Shown: piece after piece, positions 16,708 to 24,938 of the stretch | Numbering within the stretch: position 1 is the stretch's first letter | Layout of the letters: the number at the start of each line of letters is the position of its first letter | Program-made: the position numbers and the translations under genes | The notes under the pieces: model-generated | The model's database searches: none | What the model was told of the DNA's origin: nothing | The model's input: the letters and a program-made list of their open reading frames with translations, nothing else | NCBI GenBank assembly: GCA_017397835.1 | Contig: JAFQHV010000008.1 | Span: 1 to 64,000, forward strand | Length of the DNA stretch: 64,000 nt | Direction: 5' to 3' | Source: Oscillospiraceae bacterium | Lineage (GTDB): Bacteria > Bacillota > Clostridia > Oscillospirales > Oscillospiraceae

Positions 16708-18738
16708 TTATTCTTCCGTCTGCAGAGGCTCTGTCACTCCCGCCTCCACCACAGGGGGCGGTGTACCGGAAGTCAGACCCAGTTTGCGGTAGTAATCGTT
16801 GAACAGGATGCGTTCGGAGTAGGTAAACATACGCTGGACCTCCTTATAGGTGGTCTGCACGTAGTCCTCCGGCACGGTGACCCCCTCGTTGGGGATAAAG
16901 GTATCCGTGTTGGAGTAGTACCGCCCCAGGTCGGTGACAAAGCACTTTTTGTTGGTTGCCACCAGGCCCGGCGAGTCGGACAGGATATCCCGGCCAATGA
17001 TCAGGCGGGAGTCGTAGTCCATGCCAAAAAGGTTGAGCAGGGTGGGCACCACGTCGATGCTGGAGCAGGGTTTCTCCACCACCACCGGCTCCATCCCGCC
17101 GCACCACAGGATCAAGGTAGAGCGGTACTTCTCGATCAGGTCCGCCTCGGTGCCCGGAGCCGTCAGCTCGTCAATGGCACCGGTCCCGTCCAGACCGTAG
17201 GGATAGTGGTCACCGGACATACAGATGACCGTGTTTTCCAGTTCCCCGGCCAGCTCCAGCTGCTCCAGCACGTAGGCAAGGGCCCGGTCCAGCTCAATGT
17301 GGCAGGCGATGTAGGCTGCCGCCGGGTCACTGAGCCCGGACTCCGCAACCAGGTCCTTATGCTTTTTGGACATGGCGTTGCCCTGGAAATTATAATTCAT
17401 GTGTCCGCTGACGGTCATGTAGTAATTGTGGAACGGTTTTTCCCCTGCCAGCGCCTGTGGGATAGTCTTTTCCATCATCTCAAGGTCGGACTCGGGCCAC
17501 GTGGTCTTCACATCAAGGCCGCTGCCCACACCGTAGTAGTTATACCCCAGATTGGGGTGAGACAGGTCGCGGCCGTAGTAGCTGTGGGTGTGATTGTGGT
17601 AGGCGTTGACCGGATACCCCGCCGTACCGAACATATTGCCCATATTGAAGTACATGGACACCTTATTCTTTCCGCTGTACTTGAAGGAAGAATTGACTTG
17701 GTTGGAGGGGATCAGGCCCGTACAGTGGGCGTACTCACCGTCGATGGTGGAGTACCACCACAAAGGGTTGTAGAAGTTCTTGAACACGAAGCCCTCGTTG
17801 GCCAATTTGTACAGAGTCGGCGTGTAGACCGGGTCCACCGCGCCGATCCAAAACGCCTCACCGGTCAGGAAAATCAGATTTTTCCCCTTGAACATACCGG
17901 TGTATTCGTTCTTCATGGTGGGCTGCCGTGCGGAAAAGAACTGGTGCATATTCAGCAGCGTTTTATCCGTTTCCCCGGCGATGAGCGCATCAAAGTCAAT
18001 GTTCAGCACGTTGGGCGGATATTGCGGTTCTACCGGGACAGAAATGTCAGCGGACTGGTCGGGCAGCAACGCCTCGTCATCCGGCTGTTCCAGCCCAAAC
18101 AAAGACTGCTGCACATCCAGCCGCAGGGTGGTCAGCACGCCAAAGCGCGACACAGCAATGTCAGGCAAAAAACTTTGGCGGTACAGCTCCCTGGTGGTCA
18201 TAGTCTCGCCGGAGGGCAGTCCCACACAAGCCACACCCGCCAATTGGAATACCACCGCACCGCCGGCCAGCAGCGCAAGGCCCCGGCCATCCATGCGTCT
18301 GTCCGGGATCAAATGCTCCCGCAGCAGCCAAAACACCGCAAAGGGAACGGCCAGCAGCACAAGGACATGCAGACTTTTTCCGATCCCTACTAACGTTTCC
18401 CGCCAATAATCGGAGATAGCCTGTCCCGCCATGCCGAATGATTTGGTCACCAGCATGGTATGGAAGATGGTGTTGTACACCGCCTGTATCATATACCAAA
18501 GACTGATACCACCCAACAGCACGCCGGCAGCAATGCGGTTGCCCCTCTTTCCCCACAGACTGCTGAGCAGCGTGCAAATCAGCGCCACCGGGATGCCGAA
18601 CAGCAGAATATACAGCAGTCCGCGGTCGAAGAAACGCTCCACATAGAAGGCGCGCCAGATCAGTTCCAACCATAAAACCGAGCACAGGAACAACTCCGCA
18701 GGGCGCATAATATCCCAAAAATCCACTGTTCTTTTCAC
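16708..18738 (-). CDS. LTA synthase-like phosphoglycerol transferase (membrane sulfatase fold)
   Basis: Predicted to move glycerophosphate from phosphatidylglycerol onto a cell-envelope polymer or glycolipid. The 676-residue protein has five N-terminal membrane helices (about 10-190). A large extracytoplasmic sulfatase-type domain follows, with NLIFLTGEAFWIG, the presumed nucleophile Thr in YSTIDGEYAHC, VSGHMNYNF, and the metal site CMSGDHYPYG. The GTG at 18738 is preferred: AAAGGGG lies upstream, and a GTG 30 bases earlier would coincide with the predicted transcript start. The Ser/Thr-Asp-Glu context differs from Staphylococcus LtaS, so the exact polymer is open. It is monocistronic. Confidence 0.86.
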   Translation of the reverse strand: MKRTVDFWDIMRPAELFLCSVLWLELIWRAFYVERFFDRGLLYILLFGIPVALICTLLSSLWGKRGNRIAAGVLLGGISLWYMIQAVYNTIFHTMLVTKSFGMAGQAISDYWRETLVGIGKSLHVLVLLAVPFAVFWLLREHLIPDRRMDGRGLALLAGGAVVFQLAGVACVGLPSGETMTTRELYRQSFLPDIAVSRFGVLTTLRLDVQQSLFGLEQPDDEALLPDQSADISVPVEPQYPPNVLNIDFDALIAGETDKTLLNMHQFFSARQPTMKNEYTGMFKGKNLIFLTGEAFWIGAVDPVYTPTLYKLANEGFVFKNFYNPLWWYSTIDGEYAHCTGLIPSNQVNSSFKYSGKNKVSMYFNMGNMFGTAGYPVNAYHNHTHSYYGRDLSHPNLGYNYYGVGSGLDVKTTWPESDLEMMEKTIPQALAGEKPFHNYYMTVSGHMNYNFQGNAMSKKHKDLVAESGLSDPAAAYIACHIELDRALAYVLEQLELAGELENTVICMSGDHYPYGLDGTGAIDELTAPGTEADLIEKYRSTLILWCGGMEPVVVEKPCSSIDVVPTLLNLFGMDYDSRLIIGRDILSDSPGLVATNKKCFVTDLGRYYSNTDTFIPNEGVTVPEDYVQTTYKEVQRMFTYSERILFNDYYRKLGLTSGTPPPVVEAGVTEPLQTEE

Positions 18739-18773
18739 CGTTTTCGCACCCCTTTCTTTCACTCCCACCCACT

Positions 18774-18803
18774 ATAATAGTACGCCCAGCACGGCTTTGT
18801 CCA
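18774..18803 (-). promoter_or_regulatory. Promoter of the ltaS-like gene
   Basis: TGGACA (18803-18798), 18-base spacer, TATTAT (18779-18774) on the minus strand. Confidence 0.55.
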
Positions 18804-18894
18804 GTCTATTTTTGCCCACAACAGATTTTTATCCTTTTCGACCGAGGATAATCATGTTATACTGTTATAAACGAGAAATTTGGAGGGATAAATC

Positions 18895-19470
18895 ATGGCC
18901 GTACTGAATTGGGACGAGCTGCAGCAGCAGTGTTTGTCCTGCCGCAAATGTTCCCTGTGCGAGGAGCGCACCAACGTAGTGTTCGGAGTAGGTCCCCGGG
19001 ATGCGGAAGTACTGTTTATCGGTGAGGGCCCCGGCGAAAACGAGGATCTGCAGGGCGAGCCGTTCGTCGGCCGCGGCGGTAAGCTGCTGGATGATATGCT
19101 TGAGATCATCGACCTCAGTCGAAAAAAGAACGTTTACATCGCCAACATCGTCAAATGCCGCCCGCCCAAAAACCGCGACCCCCTGAACACCGAGCAGGAT
19201 GCCTGCATCGACTGGCTGCGCAATCAAGTAGCCCTGCTTCGCCCCAAGATCATCGTGTGTCTGGGCCGCATTTCCGCCATGCGCATCATCAAGGAAGACT
19301 TCAAGATCACACAGGAGCACGGACAGTGGTTTGAGAAGAACGGTGTCCAAATGATGGCCCTGTTCCACCCTGCCGCCCTGCTGCGGGACCCCCGCCGCAA
19401 GCCGGAAACGTTCGACGATTTGAAGACCCTGCAGGCAAAAATCAAAGAGATCTGCGACCATACCTATTGA
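18895..19470 (+). CDS. Uracil-DNA glycosylase, family 4 (iron-sulfur)
   Basis: It removes uracil from DNA to start base-excision repair. The 191-residue protein has Cys residues suited to a 4Fe-4S cluster ([13 protein letters not shown], about 12-24, plus VKCRPP and a Cys near 103). Motif 1 is [20 protein letters not shown] (about 43-62), and motif 2 is the FHPAALLR segment near residue 164. The start at 18895 follows TTGGAGGG. It is expressed alone, ending at a hairpin terminator. Confidence 0.93.
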   Translation: MAVLNWDELQQQCLSCRKCSLCEERTNVVFGVGPRDAEVLFIGEGPGENEDLQGEPFVGRGGKLLDDMLEIIDLSRKKNVYIANIVKCRPPKNRDPLNTEQDACIDWLRNQVALLRPKIIVCLGRISAMRIIKEDFKITQEHGQWFEKNGVQMMALFHPAALLRDPRRKPETFDDLKTLQAKIKEICDHTY

Positions 19471-19473
19471 CGT

Positions 19474-19514
19474 AAAACAGCCGCTACCCGTTGCAGCGGG
19501 CGGCGGCTGTTTTG
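19474..19514 (+). terminator. Terminator of the uracil-DNA glycosylase gene
   Basis: Stem aaaacagccgc / gcggctgtttt with an internal loop, ending in TTTT just after the stop codon. Confidence 0.8.
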
Positions 19515-19612
19515 GTGCGCCTGAAGGGACAGCGACTCCGCTTCGCTCCGCGTGCATTAACTGTCCCTAAGCGGCACAGCCGCAAAGGGGCAATAAATCG
19601 AACCCGGGTTCT
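19510..19612 (-). pseudogene. Broken tRNA remnant: duplicated tRNA-Leu 3' end with an insert at the T-loop
   Basis: Bases 19510-19530 are identical over 21 bases to 19657-19677, which cover the CCA, the 3' acceptor strand and half of the T-stem of the intact tRNA-Leu. About 65 bases further, 19598-19605 carries GGGTTCGA (minus strand), the other side of a T-arm. The intervening part contains an 8-bp inverted repeat (agggacag / ctgtccct). The rest of the tRNA is missing. This looks like a decayed second copy or a scar of integration. Confidence 0.5.
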
Positions 19613-19628
19613 CGTCCCGCCGCACGAA

Positions 19629-19661
19629 AAAACCGGCACCCCGTAGGGGTGCCGGTTTTTG
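19629..19661 (-). terminator. Terminator of tRNA-Leu
   Basis: Stem of at least 12 bp (aaaaccggcacc / ggtgccggtttt) directly after the CCA end, with a U tract on the minus strand. Confidence 0.88.
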
Positions 19662-19743
19662 GTGCGCCTGAAGGGACTCGAACCCACACGCTGAAAGCAC
19701 GAGAACCTAAATCTCGCATGTCTACCAATTCCATCACAGGCGC
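19660..19743 (-). tRNA. tRNA-Leu (anticodon UAG)
   Basis: The acceptor strands GCGCCTG (from 19743) and CAGGCGC pair. The anticodon stem CGAGA/TCTCG holds the loop TTTAGGT, with TAG at 19709-19707. A long variable arm typical of class II tRNAs follows, then the T-loop TTCGAGT. CCA is encoded in the genome (19662-19660). The T-stem has a weak outer pair. Confidence 0.95.
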
Positions 19744-19840
19744 ATAACCTTTTAGCATCATACACAACTTCCCCAAAAAAGTCAACCGCCTTGCATAGGG
19801 ACTTGCCGGGCCGCAATAAAGTACCAGTGAGGTGAATTGC

Positions 19841-20533
19841 ATGCTCTCTGCACTGGTGTACCTGCTCAGCAACAGTCTGTTTTTTACCCTGCGGCTGTCC
19901 GGCGGCGGTTCCTTTCCCAAGCCGCTCAAGCCCGAGGAGGAAAAAATGTATCTGGAACGGTTGGCGCAAGGCGATTTGGAGGCCCGCAACGTGCTGGTGG
20001 AGCGCAACCTGCGGCTGGTTGCTCACATCGTCAAAAAGTACTACGCCCTGTCCGGCGACCAGGAGGACTTGATTTCCATCGGAACCATCGGCCTGATCAA
20101 GGGCGTCTCCACCTTTAAGACGGACAAAAACGTGCGCCTTGCCACCTACGTCAGCCGCTGTATTGAAAACGAAATCTTGATGCACTTTCGTTCCCAGCGC
20201 AAGCTGCAGGGCGAGGTATCCCTGTCCGACACGCTGGACACCGGCGGCGACGGCGGTTCCCTGTCCCTGATGGACGTCATCAGCGTGGACGACACCATGA
20301 TGGAGGATTTGGACACCAAGGATGCCTGTGCCAAGGTCCGCCGCTGCGTGAAGGAATGCCTAACCAGCCGCGAGGCCTGTATCATCACCCTGCGTTATGG
20401 TTTGGACGGCCGCGAACCATACACACAGCGGGAAATCGCCCATCGCTGCGGCATCTCCCGCAGCTATGTGTCCCGGATCGAAAAGAAGGCCCTGCAAAAG
20501 CTGGAGCAGGCCATGAACGCCCCGGGGCGATAG
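19841..20533 (+). CDS. sigK: RNA polymerase sporulation sigma factor SigK
   Basis: This is the late mother-cell sigma factor of sporulation. The 230-residue protein starts MLSALVYLLSNSLFFTLRLS, a hydrophobic pro-sequence like that of pro-SigK. It continues with region 2 (NLRLVAHIVKKYY, then DLISIGTIGLIKGVSTF, about 70-105) and region 4 (TQREIAHRCGISRSYVSRIE, about 200-220). The start at 19841 follows GAGGTGA; a GTG nine bases earlier is less well placed. The gene is whole, with no skin-type insertion. A tRNA gene lies just upstream on the opposite strand. Confidence 0.92.
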   Translation: MLSALVYLLSNSLFFTLRLSGGGSFPKPLKPEEEKMYLERLAQGDLEARNVLVERNLRLVAHIVKKYYALSGDQEDLISIGTIGLIKGVSTFKTDKNVRLATYVSRCIENEILMHFRSQRKLQGEVSLSDTLDTGGDGGSLSLMDVISVDDTMMEDLDTKDACAKVRRCVKECLTSREACIITLRYGLDGREPYTQREIAHRCGISRSYVSRIEKKALQKLEQAMNAPGR

Positions 20534-20543
20534 CCATATGAAT

Positions 20544-20577
20544 AACCCCCGGAGAGCCAAATTGCTCTCCGGGGGTT
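20544..20577 (+). terminator. Terminator of sigK
   Basis: A perfect 14-bp stem (aacccccggagagc / gctctccgggggtt) lies about 10 bases after the stop, with a weak U tail. Confidence 0.82.
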
Positions 20578-20587
20578 GTTTGTGTAT

Positions 20588-21040
20588 GCAAAGTAAAATG
20601 CAAACTACGCCATCCGTTTACTGCTTCTTCCCAGTCCGAACAAGGATCTTCAACAAATGCAATGGCTCCATCACCGAACTTACTCAGTATGGTCCAAGAG
20701 TGAAAGTTGACCTCAGCAGTTTCAACGGTACTTAGCAATCGTTCAAATCTCTCTCCGGGCAGCGCAGGAATAAACCCCTCTCCCCGCAGTCTATCACCGA
20801 ATTCTTGAATATGCTGTTCCGGGATTCGAGCTACCTCCACGCGAATTCCTTTCCAGCGAAAAAAACCTGATGGGTATCTGTCTGCCGGATAATCTGTGTT
20901 CCTTCCGGGAAAGGCTTTCCCCAATCAGGAGGCTGATTTGTTGACCAGATACCATATACCAAAAAGGTGCCAAACGGCACCACAACCAAAAATACCGCCG
21001 CCATTATAAGCAGGACCGAGAAAATACATTTTTTCATCAT
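20588..21040 (-). pseudogene. Frameshifted gene for a small membrane-anchored protein
   Basis: A frame starts at 21040 (MMKKCIFSVLLIMAAVFLVV), with AAGGAG upstream and one clear membrane helix. It runs to FFAGKEFAWR and stops at 20831. The neighbouring frame continues with ordered-looking sequence (VEVARIPEQHIQEFGDRL through TILSKFGDGAIAFVEDP) toward about 20588, then runs into the sigK terminator without a stop. The frames would join if the run of seven T at about 20862 (minus strand) were eight. No family is recognised. It is either a decayed gene or a sequencing error; the missing proper stop favours decay. The left end is approximate. Confidence 0.5.
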
Positions 21041-21055
21041 GCGGACGATTGCTCC

Positions 21056-21253
21056 TTATTCCATAATAAGCTCCCTGCCTTGTTCTTGGCAAACATTCCG
21101 TATCACATCAACGAACGGTTCAAGGTCCTGCGCAGATTCTATCAAAAAGTAGTCATGCCACTCATGGCAAGAGAGGTGAAGTACAAAATCATCGGCTTGC
21201 AAATTAAAAGAAGGGGCAAGCAAGTGTTCAGCATCAAGCATTTGATAACACAA
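21056..21253 (-). CDS. Possible small protein upstream of the frameshifted gene, about 60-65 aa
   Basis: An open frame ends 15 bases before the membrane-protein start. It begins either at TTG 21253 or at ATG 21241 (MLDAEHLLAPSFNLQADD), without a convincing ribosome site. It is acidic (HEWHDYFLIESAQDLEPF) and AT-richer than its surroundings. It may be the 3' remnant of a longer, decayed gene. Nothing about function can be said. Confidence 0.3.
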   Translation of the reverse strand: MCYQMLDAEHLLAPSFNLQADDFVLHLSCHEWHDYFLIESAQDLEPFVDVIRNVCQEQGRELIME

Positions 21254-21320
21254 GAAAAATCAAGCATATTTTTTATTCGTGCCGTGCGAAAAACACTCTC
21301 TTTGGGTATGCCAGTTATGG

Positions 21321-21349
21321 TTGTTTTTCCGCGCATTCCATGATATAAT
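21321..21349 (+). promoter_or_regulatory. Promoter of the surface-polysaccharide operon
   Basis: TTGTTT (21321-21326), 17-base spacer, TATAAT (21344-21349). The predicted start site near 21356 is about 47 bases before the first glycosyltransferase. Confidence 0.65.
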
Positions 21350-21402
21350 GTAAAAGTATGGCCGCGCACCATCCAAATGTGTATCTTTGCAGGGGGGATA
21401 TC

Positions 21403-22506
21403 ATGCGCAGAGTTTGCTGCTTTTGCGAAACATGGGGTTCCGGCGGCATTGAGGGGTTCCTATTCAATACCCTTACCCACATGAACCTTACCGACCTGCA
21501 TATCGAGATCGTTGCAGTGCGTCAAGGTGATAGCGTTTTCACTGCGCCCTTAGCCGAGATCGGCATTCCCGTCATCGAACTATCCGATTCGCTCCGCAGC
21601 CCGAAAAACGCACATCTTTTTCGTCGTTTTCTCGCTGACAGAAGCTACGATGTAATCCATTTCAACTTGTTTCACGGCCTCTCCCTCCATTACGTCGAAA
21701 TCGCCAGACAGATGGGCGTACCGGTCCGAATTGTTCACAGCCATGGTTCCGGCCTGCGTAAAAGCTTCACCCGTCCTGCAAAACTTTTTCTCCATCACTT
21801 GGGTCGGTTTCTTTGGTTGAATTCCGCCACAAATCTTTGGTGTTGCTCCACTCCCGCCGCGTGTTTCCTTTTTGATCACCGGGCTGCGACCGCACAAAAG
21901 ATTCCCAACGGAATTGATGTCGATCGTTTTCGTTTTTCTCCCGATGCCCGCACCACCGTCCGGCAGAAACTGGGCTGGACAGACGAAACCGTCATCGGTA
22001 CCGTGGGGCGCCTCAGCGACGAAAAAAACCAAAGTTTTCTGTTGGATGTCTTTGCTGCATTTTGCTCGCTGCGCCCTCACAGCCGACTGCTGATTGTGGG
22101 TGACGGGCCCGAAAAAGCCAACCTTGCAAAAAAAGCCGCTGCACTCGGTATCGCTGATCGCACAGTTTTTTTCGGCTCAACCGATCAAGTCGGTTCTTTG
22201 CTCTCCGCTATGGACCTTTTCGTTCTTCCAAGCCTTTTTGAAGGCTTTGGCATCGCCGCTATCGAAGCACAGGCAAGCGGCCTTCCTCTTCTCTGTTCAG
22301 ACGGTGTACCTTCCGAGACCTGTTTGACCGCCAGCTGTACACGGCTTCCCCTGAAGTCAGGTGCACAGCGCTGGGCCCAGGTCATCGCCCCGCTCCTATC
22401 CGCATCGCCTCGCCACGACGGTCCCGACATCGTGCGCAACGCTGGCTTCGATGCCAGTTCTGCCGCCCATTTGGTCGAAAAAATTTATAGGGAGATAGCT
22501 TTATGA
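21403..22506 (+). CDS. Glycosyltransferase family 4 (GT-B fold)
   Basis: A nucleotide-sugar glycosyltransferase acting at the cytoplasmic membrane face. The 367-residue protein has the N-terminal acceptor domain (GSGGIEGFLFNTLTH near 10-24, HSHGSG near 115). The C-terminal donor domain follows, with IPNGIDVDRF, GTVGRLSDEKN, LLIVGDGPE and the retaining-type PSLFEGFGIAAIEAQASGLP motif. The ATG at 21403 follows AGGGGGG. Its end overlaps the next start (ATGA), so the first two genes are coupled. It opens a seven-gene cluster whose wobble positions are visibly more T-rich than the flanking genes. Confidence 0.9.
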   Translation: MRRVCCFCETWGSGGIEGFLFNTLTHMNLTDLHIEIVAVRQGDSVFTAPLAEIGIPVIELSDSLRSPKNAHLFRRFLADRSYDVIHFNLFHGLSLHYVEIARQMGVPVRIVHSHGSGLRKSFTRPAKLFLHHLGRFLWLNSATNLWCCSTPAACFLFDHRAATAQKIPNGIDVDRFRFSPDARTTVRQKLGWTDETVIGTVGRLSDEKNQSFLLDVFAAFCSLRPHSRLLIVGDGPEKANLAKKAAALGIADRTVFFGSTDQVGSLLSAMDLFVLPSLFEGFGIAAIEAQASGLPLLCSDGVPSETCLTASCTRLPLKSGAQRWAQVIAPLLSASPRHDGPDIVRNAGFDASSAAHLVEKIYREIAL

Positions 22507-23477
22507 CAGAACCAAAAATTTCCGTCATCATCCCTGTGTACAATACGGCCCCCTATCTCCGTCACTGCTTAGATAGTGTCATCGGACAAACTCACAAAAA
22601 TCTTGAAATTATCCTTGTAGACGACGGCTCTGCAGACAACAGCGGTCCCATCTGCGATGAATATGCCGCGCGCGACAATCGCATCGTCGTAATTCACAAG
22701 GAAAACGGCGGTGTCTATGCTGCCCGGAATACGGCCCTGAACCGTGCGACGGGAGATTACATAGGTTTTGTCGATTCCGATGACTGGATCGCCCCCCAAA
22801 TGTACGAGGTGTTGCTGCGCCTCCTGCGCCAATATGATGCAGATGTCGCCCAATGCCAAATGATAAACGGAGGTCCTTTTGAACAGTTGGAAACCCCCAC
22901 GCTCGGCCGCAACGCGATCTTTTCGGGTGAGCAATTAACCTCCGCTATGTTTCGTGGCGAAATCACCCATGGTTTGATCAACAAGTTGTTCTGCGCTAAA
23001 ATTTGGGAAACTCGTCGCTTTGACGAGGCGTACTACCACGTAGATGCTATGGAGATCTCCAAAATCGCACAGTATTGCAGTCGCTTCGTCCGAACCGACG
23101 ATGCGCTGTACCACTATAACACGACCAACGACAGCATTACCCGCGGCCAAAAGAACCGCCTGCATTTGCATAGCCGGGAGATGCTGTTCGAATGCTTCGA
23201 GCGCGCCGCAGCCGGACTTCCCGCCGGAAGTTTCTATATCTGCCGGGAAATTCCCTGTTCGGGCGGCATCTTTTTACCCGGAAGCAAATTGGCAAAAAAG
23301 GAAATTTATATCCATATTTCTCGTATGCACCGCATATTCAAGCGCCATTGGCGCACCGCAAAGCAAACCCCCGAATACGCAGCTTCCCCCACGGCAAAAA
23401 AAGTTTTGTGGCACATCTACGCTGTCTGCCCACACGCGGCGTATGCTCTCTTAAAATCCAGGCTTCACCTTTTTTGA
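22503..23477 (+). CDS. Glycosyltransferase family 2 (GT-A fold)
   Basis: A 324-residue inverting-type transferase. It has the family start [20 protein letters not shown] (about 5-24), EIILVDDGSADNSG, the acceptor-side NGGVYAARNTAL and the metal-binding GFVDSDDWI (about 84-92). The C-terminal 90 residues are basic and lack a clear membrane helix. Its start overlaps the preceding stop by four bases. The sugar donor cannot be predicted. Confidence 0.9.
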   Translation: MTEPKISVIIPVYNTAPYLRHCLDSVIGQTHKNLEIILVDDGSADNSGPICDEYAARDNRIVVIHKENGGVYAARNTALNRATGDYIGFVDSDDWIAPQMYEVLLRLLRQYDADVAQCQMINGGPFEQLETPTLGRNAIFSGEQLTSAMFRGEITHGLINKLFCAKIWETRRFDEAYYHVDAMEISKIAQYCSRFVRTDDALYHYNTTNDSITRGQKNRLHLHSREMLFECFERAAAGLPAGSFYICREIPCSGGIFLPGSKLAKKEIYIHISRMHRIFKRHWRTAKQTPEYAASPTAKKVLWHIYAVCPHAAYALLKSRLHLF

Positions 23478-23492
23478 AAGGACTGTAATGCC

Positions 23493-24938
23493 ATGTTGCA
23501 ATCAATCAAGAACATTCTGAAGCACATTTTGCCTCCGCCTACACGGACCCTGATTCGTGAAACGGAGTCCCTGCGTGCCGAGATTCATTCCTCCGAGCAG
23601 CGCCATGCCGCCGAGTTGGAATCGTTCCGCCGGGAGCAAAGCGAGCTGCTCCGGCAGCTCTCCACTATGCAGGAGCAGCACTTCGAAGCCATCGCCCAGT
23701 CTTTCCTGCACGAAACCGAGGCCTTGCGTGCCGAGCTTCATGCAGCTGAGCACAACCATGCCGCTGCGATGAATACTTTGCAGTCCGAACTCCGCACAGT
23801 AGAGCAACGCCACGCTACGGAACTGGAGACGTTCCGTCAAGAGCAGGCCGCGCTTATCCAAAGTTCGCTTTCTGCGCAAGATCAGCAGTTCGACCGTATC
23901 GACACCCAGCTCCGTACCGCGCTTTCTTCCTTTGAGCAGAAAAACACCTCTCTGCTTCAGCGAATCAACCAAAACGAGCGCACAATTTTGTCTCGATTCG
24001 AATCCGAAAAATGGGCATCGCGTTACTTCCATAACAGCCGCCTAAAGCCGGAAGATTACGAGCGTGAGCTTGTCCTGTGGTACCGTGAACACACCGGGAA
24101 ACAACTGGATCTGCAAAATCCCAAAACCTTCAACGAAAAAATCCAGTGGATGAAGCTATACGACAGCACCCCGCTGAAAACACGTTTGTCTGACAAGTAT
24201 GATGTTCGGCAGTGGGTTTCCGAAAAAATCGGTGAAGATTATTTGACCCCTCTTTTGGGTGTGTGGAACTCCTTTGACGAAATTAACTTCGATCTCCTGC
24301 CTAGTCGCTTTGTCCTGAAGGCAACTCACGGATGCGGTTGGAACATCGTTGTTAAGGATAAGGCAACTTTTGACGTAGCATCCGCGCGAAAGAGTTTTGA
24401 TCAATGGTTTCAACGCAACTATGCATTTTGGGGCTTCGAACTACAATATTTGAATATCCCTCCCCGAATCGTTGCCGAAGAGTACCTAGAAAACGACAAT
24501 AATGACCTGTACGACTACAAAGTCTTCTGTTTCGGAGGAAAAGCCGAAAGCGTTATGTTCTTGTGCCAGCGGAACCAGGGCCTCAAAATGGCCTTTTATG
24601 ATCTTAATTGGAATAAGCTTCCATTTACTTATAACTTCCCTCAATTGGAAACCGATATGCCAAGACCAAAAAATTTCGATCAACTGATACGCCTTGCCGA
24701 GGTCTTGGCCGAAGGTTTCCCGCACGTTCGAGTAGACTTTTATGTGCTTAATGACGGCACCATAAAATTTGGCGAAATGACCTTTACAAGCGCCGATGGT
24801 CTTTGCCGGTGGAGCGATCCTGAGCCAGACTTGAAATACGGTTCTCTTATTCACTTGCCTCCCCCTAAAACTCCGCCCACCTTGGTCCCACAAATCAAAG
24901 GCGCATCAAAAAGGAGAATAACGAATGAGCAACCCTAA
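23493..24938 (+). CDS. Coiled-coil protein with C-terminal TupA-like ATP-grasp domain
   Basis: The 481-residue protein has two parts. Residues about 15-165 form a coiled coil built of related repeats (LRAEIHSSEQRHAAELESFR, LRAELHAAEHNHAAAMNTLQ, LRTVEQRHATELETFRQEQ). Residues about 190-455 match the TupA-like ATP-grasp family: FNEKIQWMKLYD, LSDKYDVRQWV, FVLKATHGCGWNIVVKDK, IVAEEYLENDN, YDYKVFCFGGK, HVRVDFY and IKFGEMTFT. TupA was named in a Bacillus making teichuronopeptide, and ATP-grasp enzymes typically join carboxyl to amino groups. The ligase role here is inference. It overlaps the next gene by 14 bases. Confidence 0.85.
   Translation: MLQSIKNILKHILPPPTRTLIRETESLRAEIHSSEQRHAAELESFRREQSELLRQLSTMQEQHFEAIAQSFLHETEALRAELHAAEHNHAAAMNTLQSELRTVEQRHATELETFRQEQAALIQSSLSAQDQQFDRIDTQLRTALSSFEQKNTSLLQRINQNERTILSRFESEKWASRYFHNSRLKPEDYERELVLWYREHTGKQLDLQNPKTFNEKIQWMKLYDSTPLKTRLSDKYDVRQWVSEKIGEDYLTPLLGVWNSFDEINFDLLPSRFVLKATHGCGWNIVVKDKATFDVASARKSFDQWFQRNYAFWGFELQYLNIPPRIVAEEYLENDNNDLYDYKVFCFGGKAESVMFLCQRNQGLKMAFYDLNWNKLPFTYNFPQLETDMPRPKNFDQLIRLAEVLAEGFPHVRVDFYVLNDGTIKFGEMTFTSADGLCRWSDPEPDLKYGSLIHLPPPKTPPTLVPQIKGASKRRITNEQP

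Noticed and set aside
19484..20185. A minus-strand frame running through the tRNA gene
   Set aside because: It reads through tRNA-Leu and two terminators and is antisense to sigK.
19841..20533. A skin-type insertion in sigK
   Set aside because: The gene is continuous from pro-sequence to region 4, so no excision is needed.
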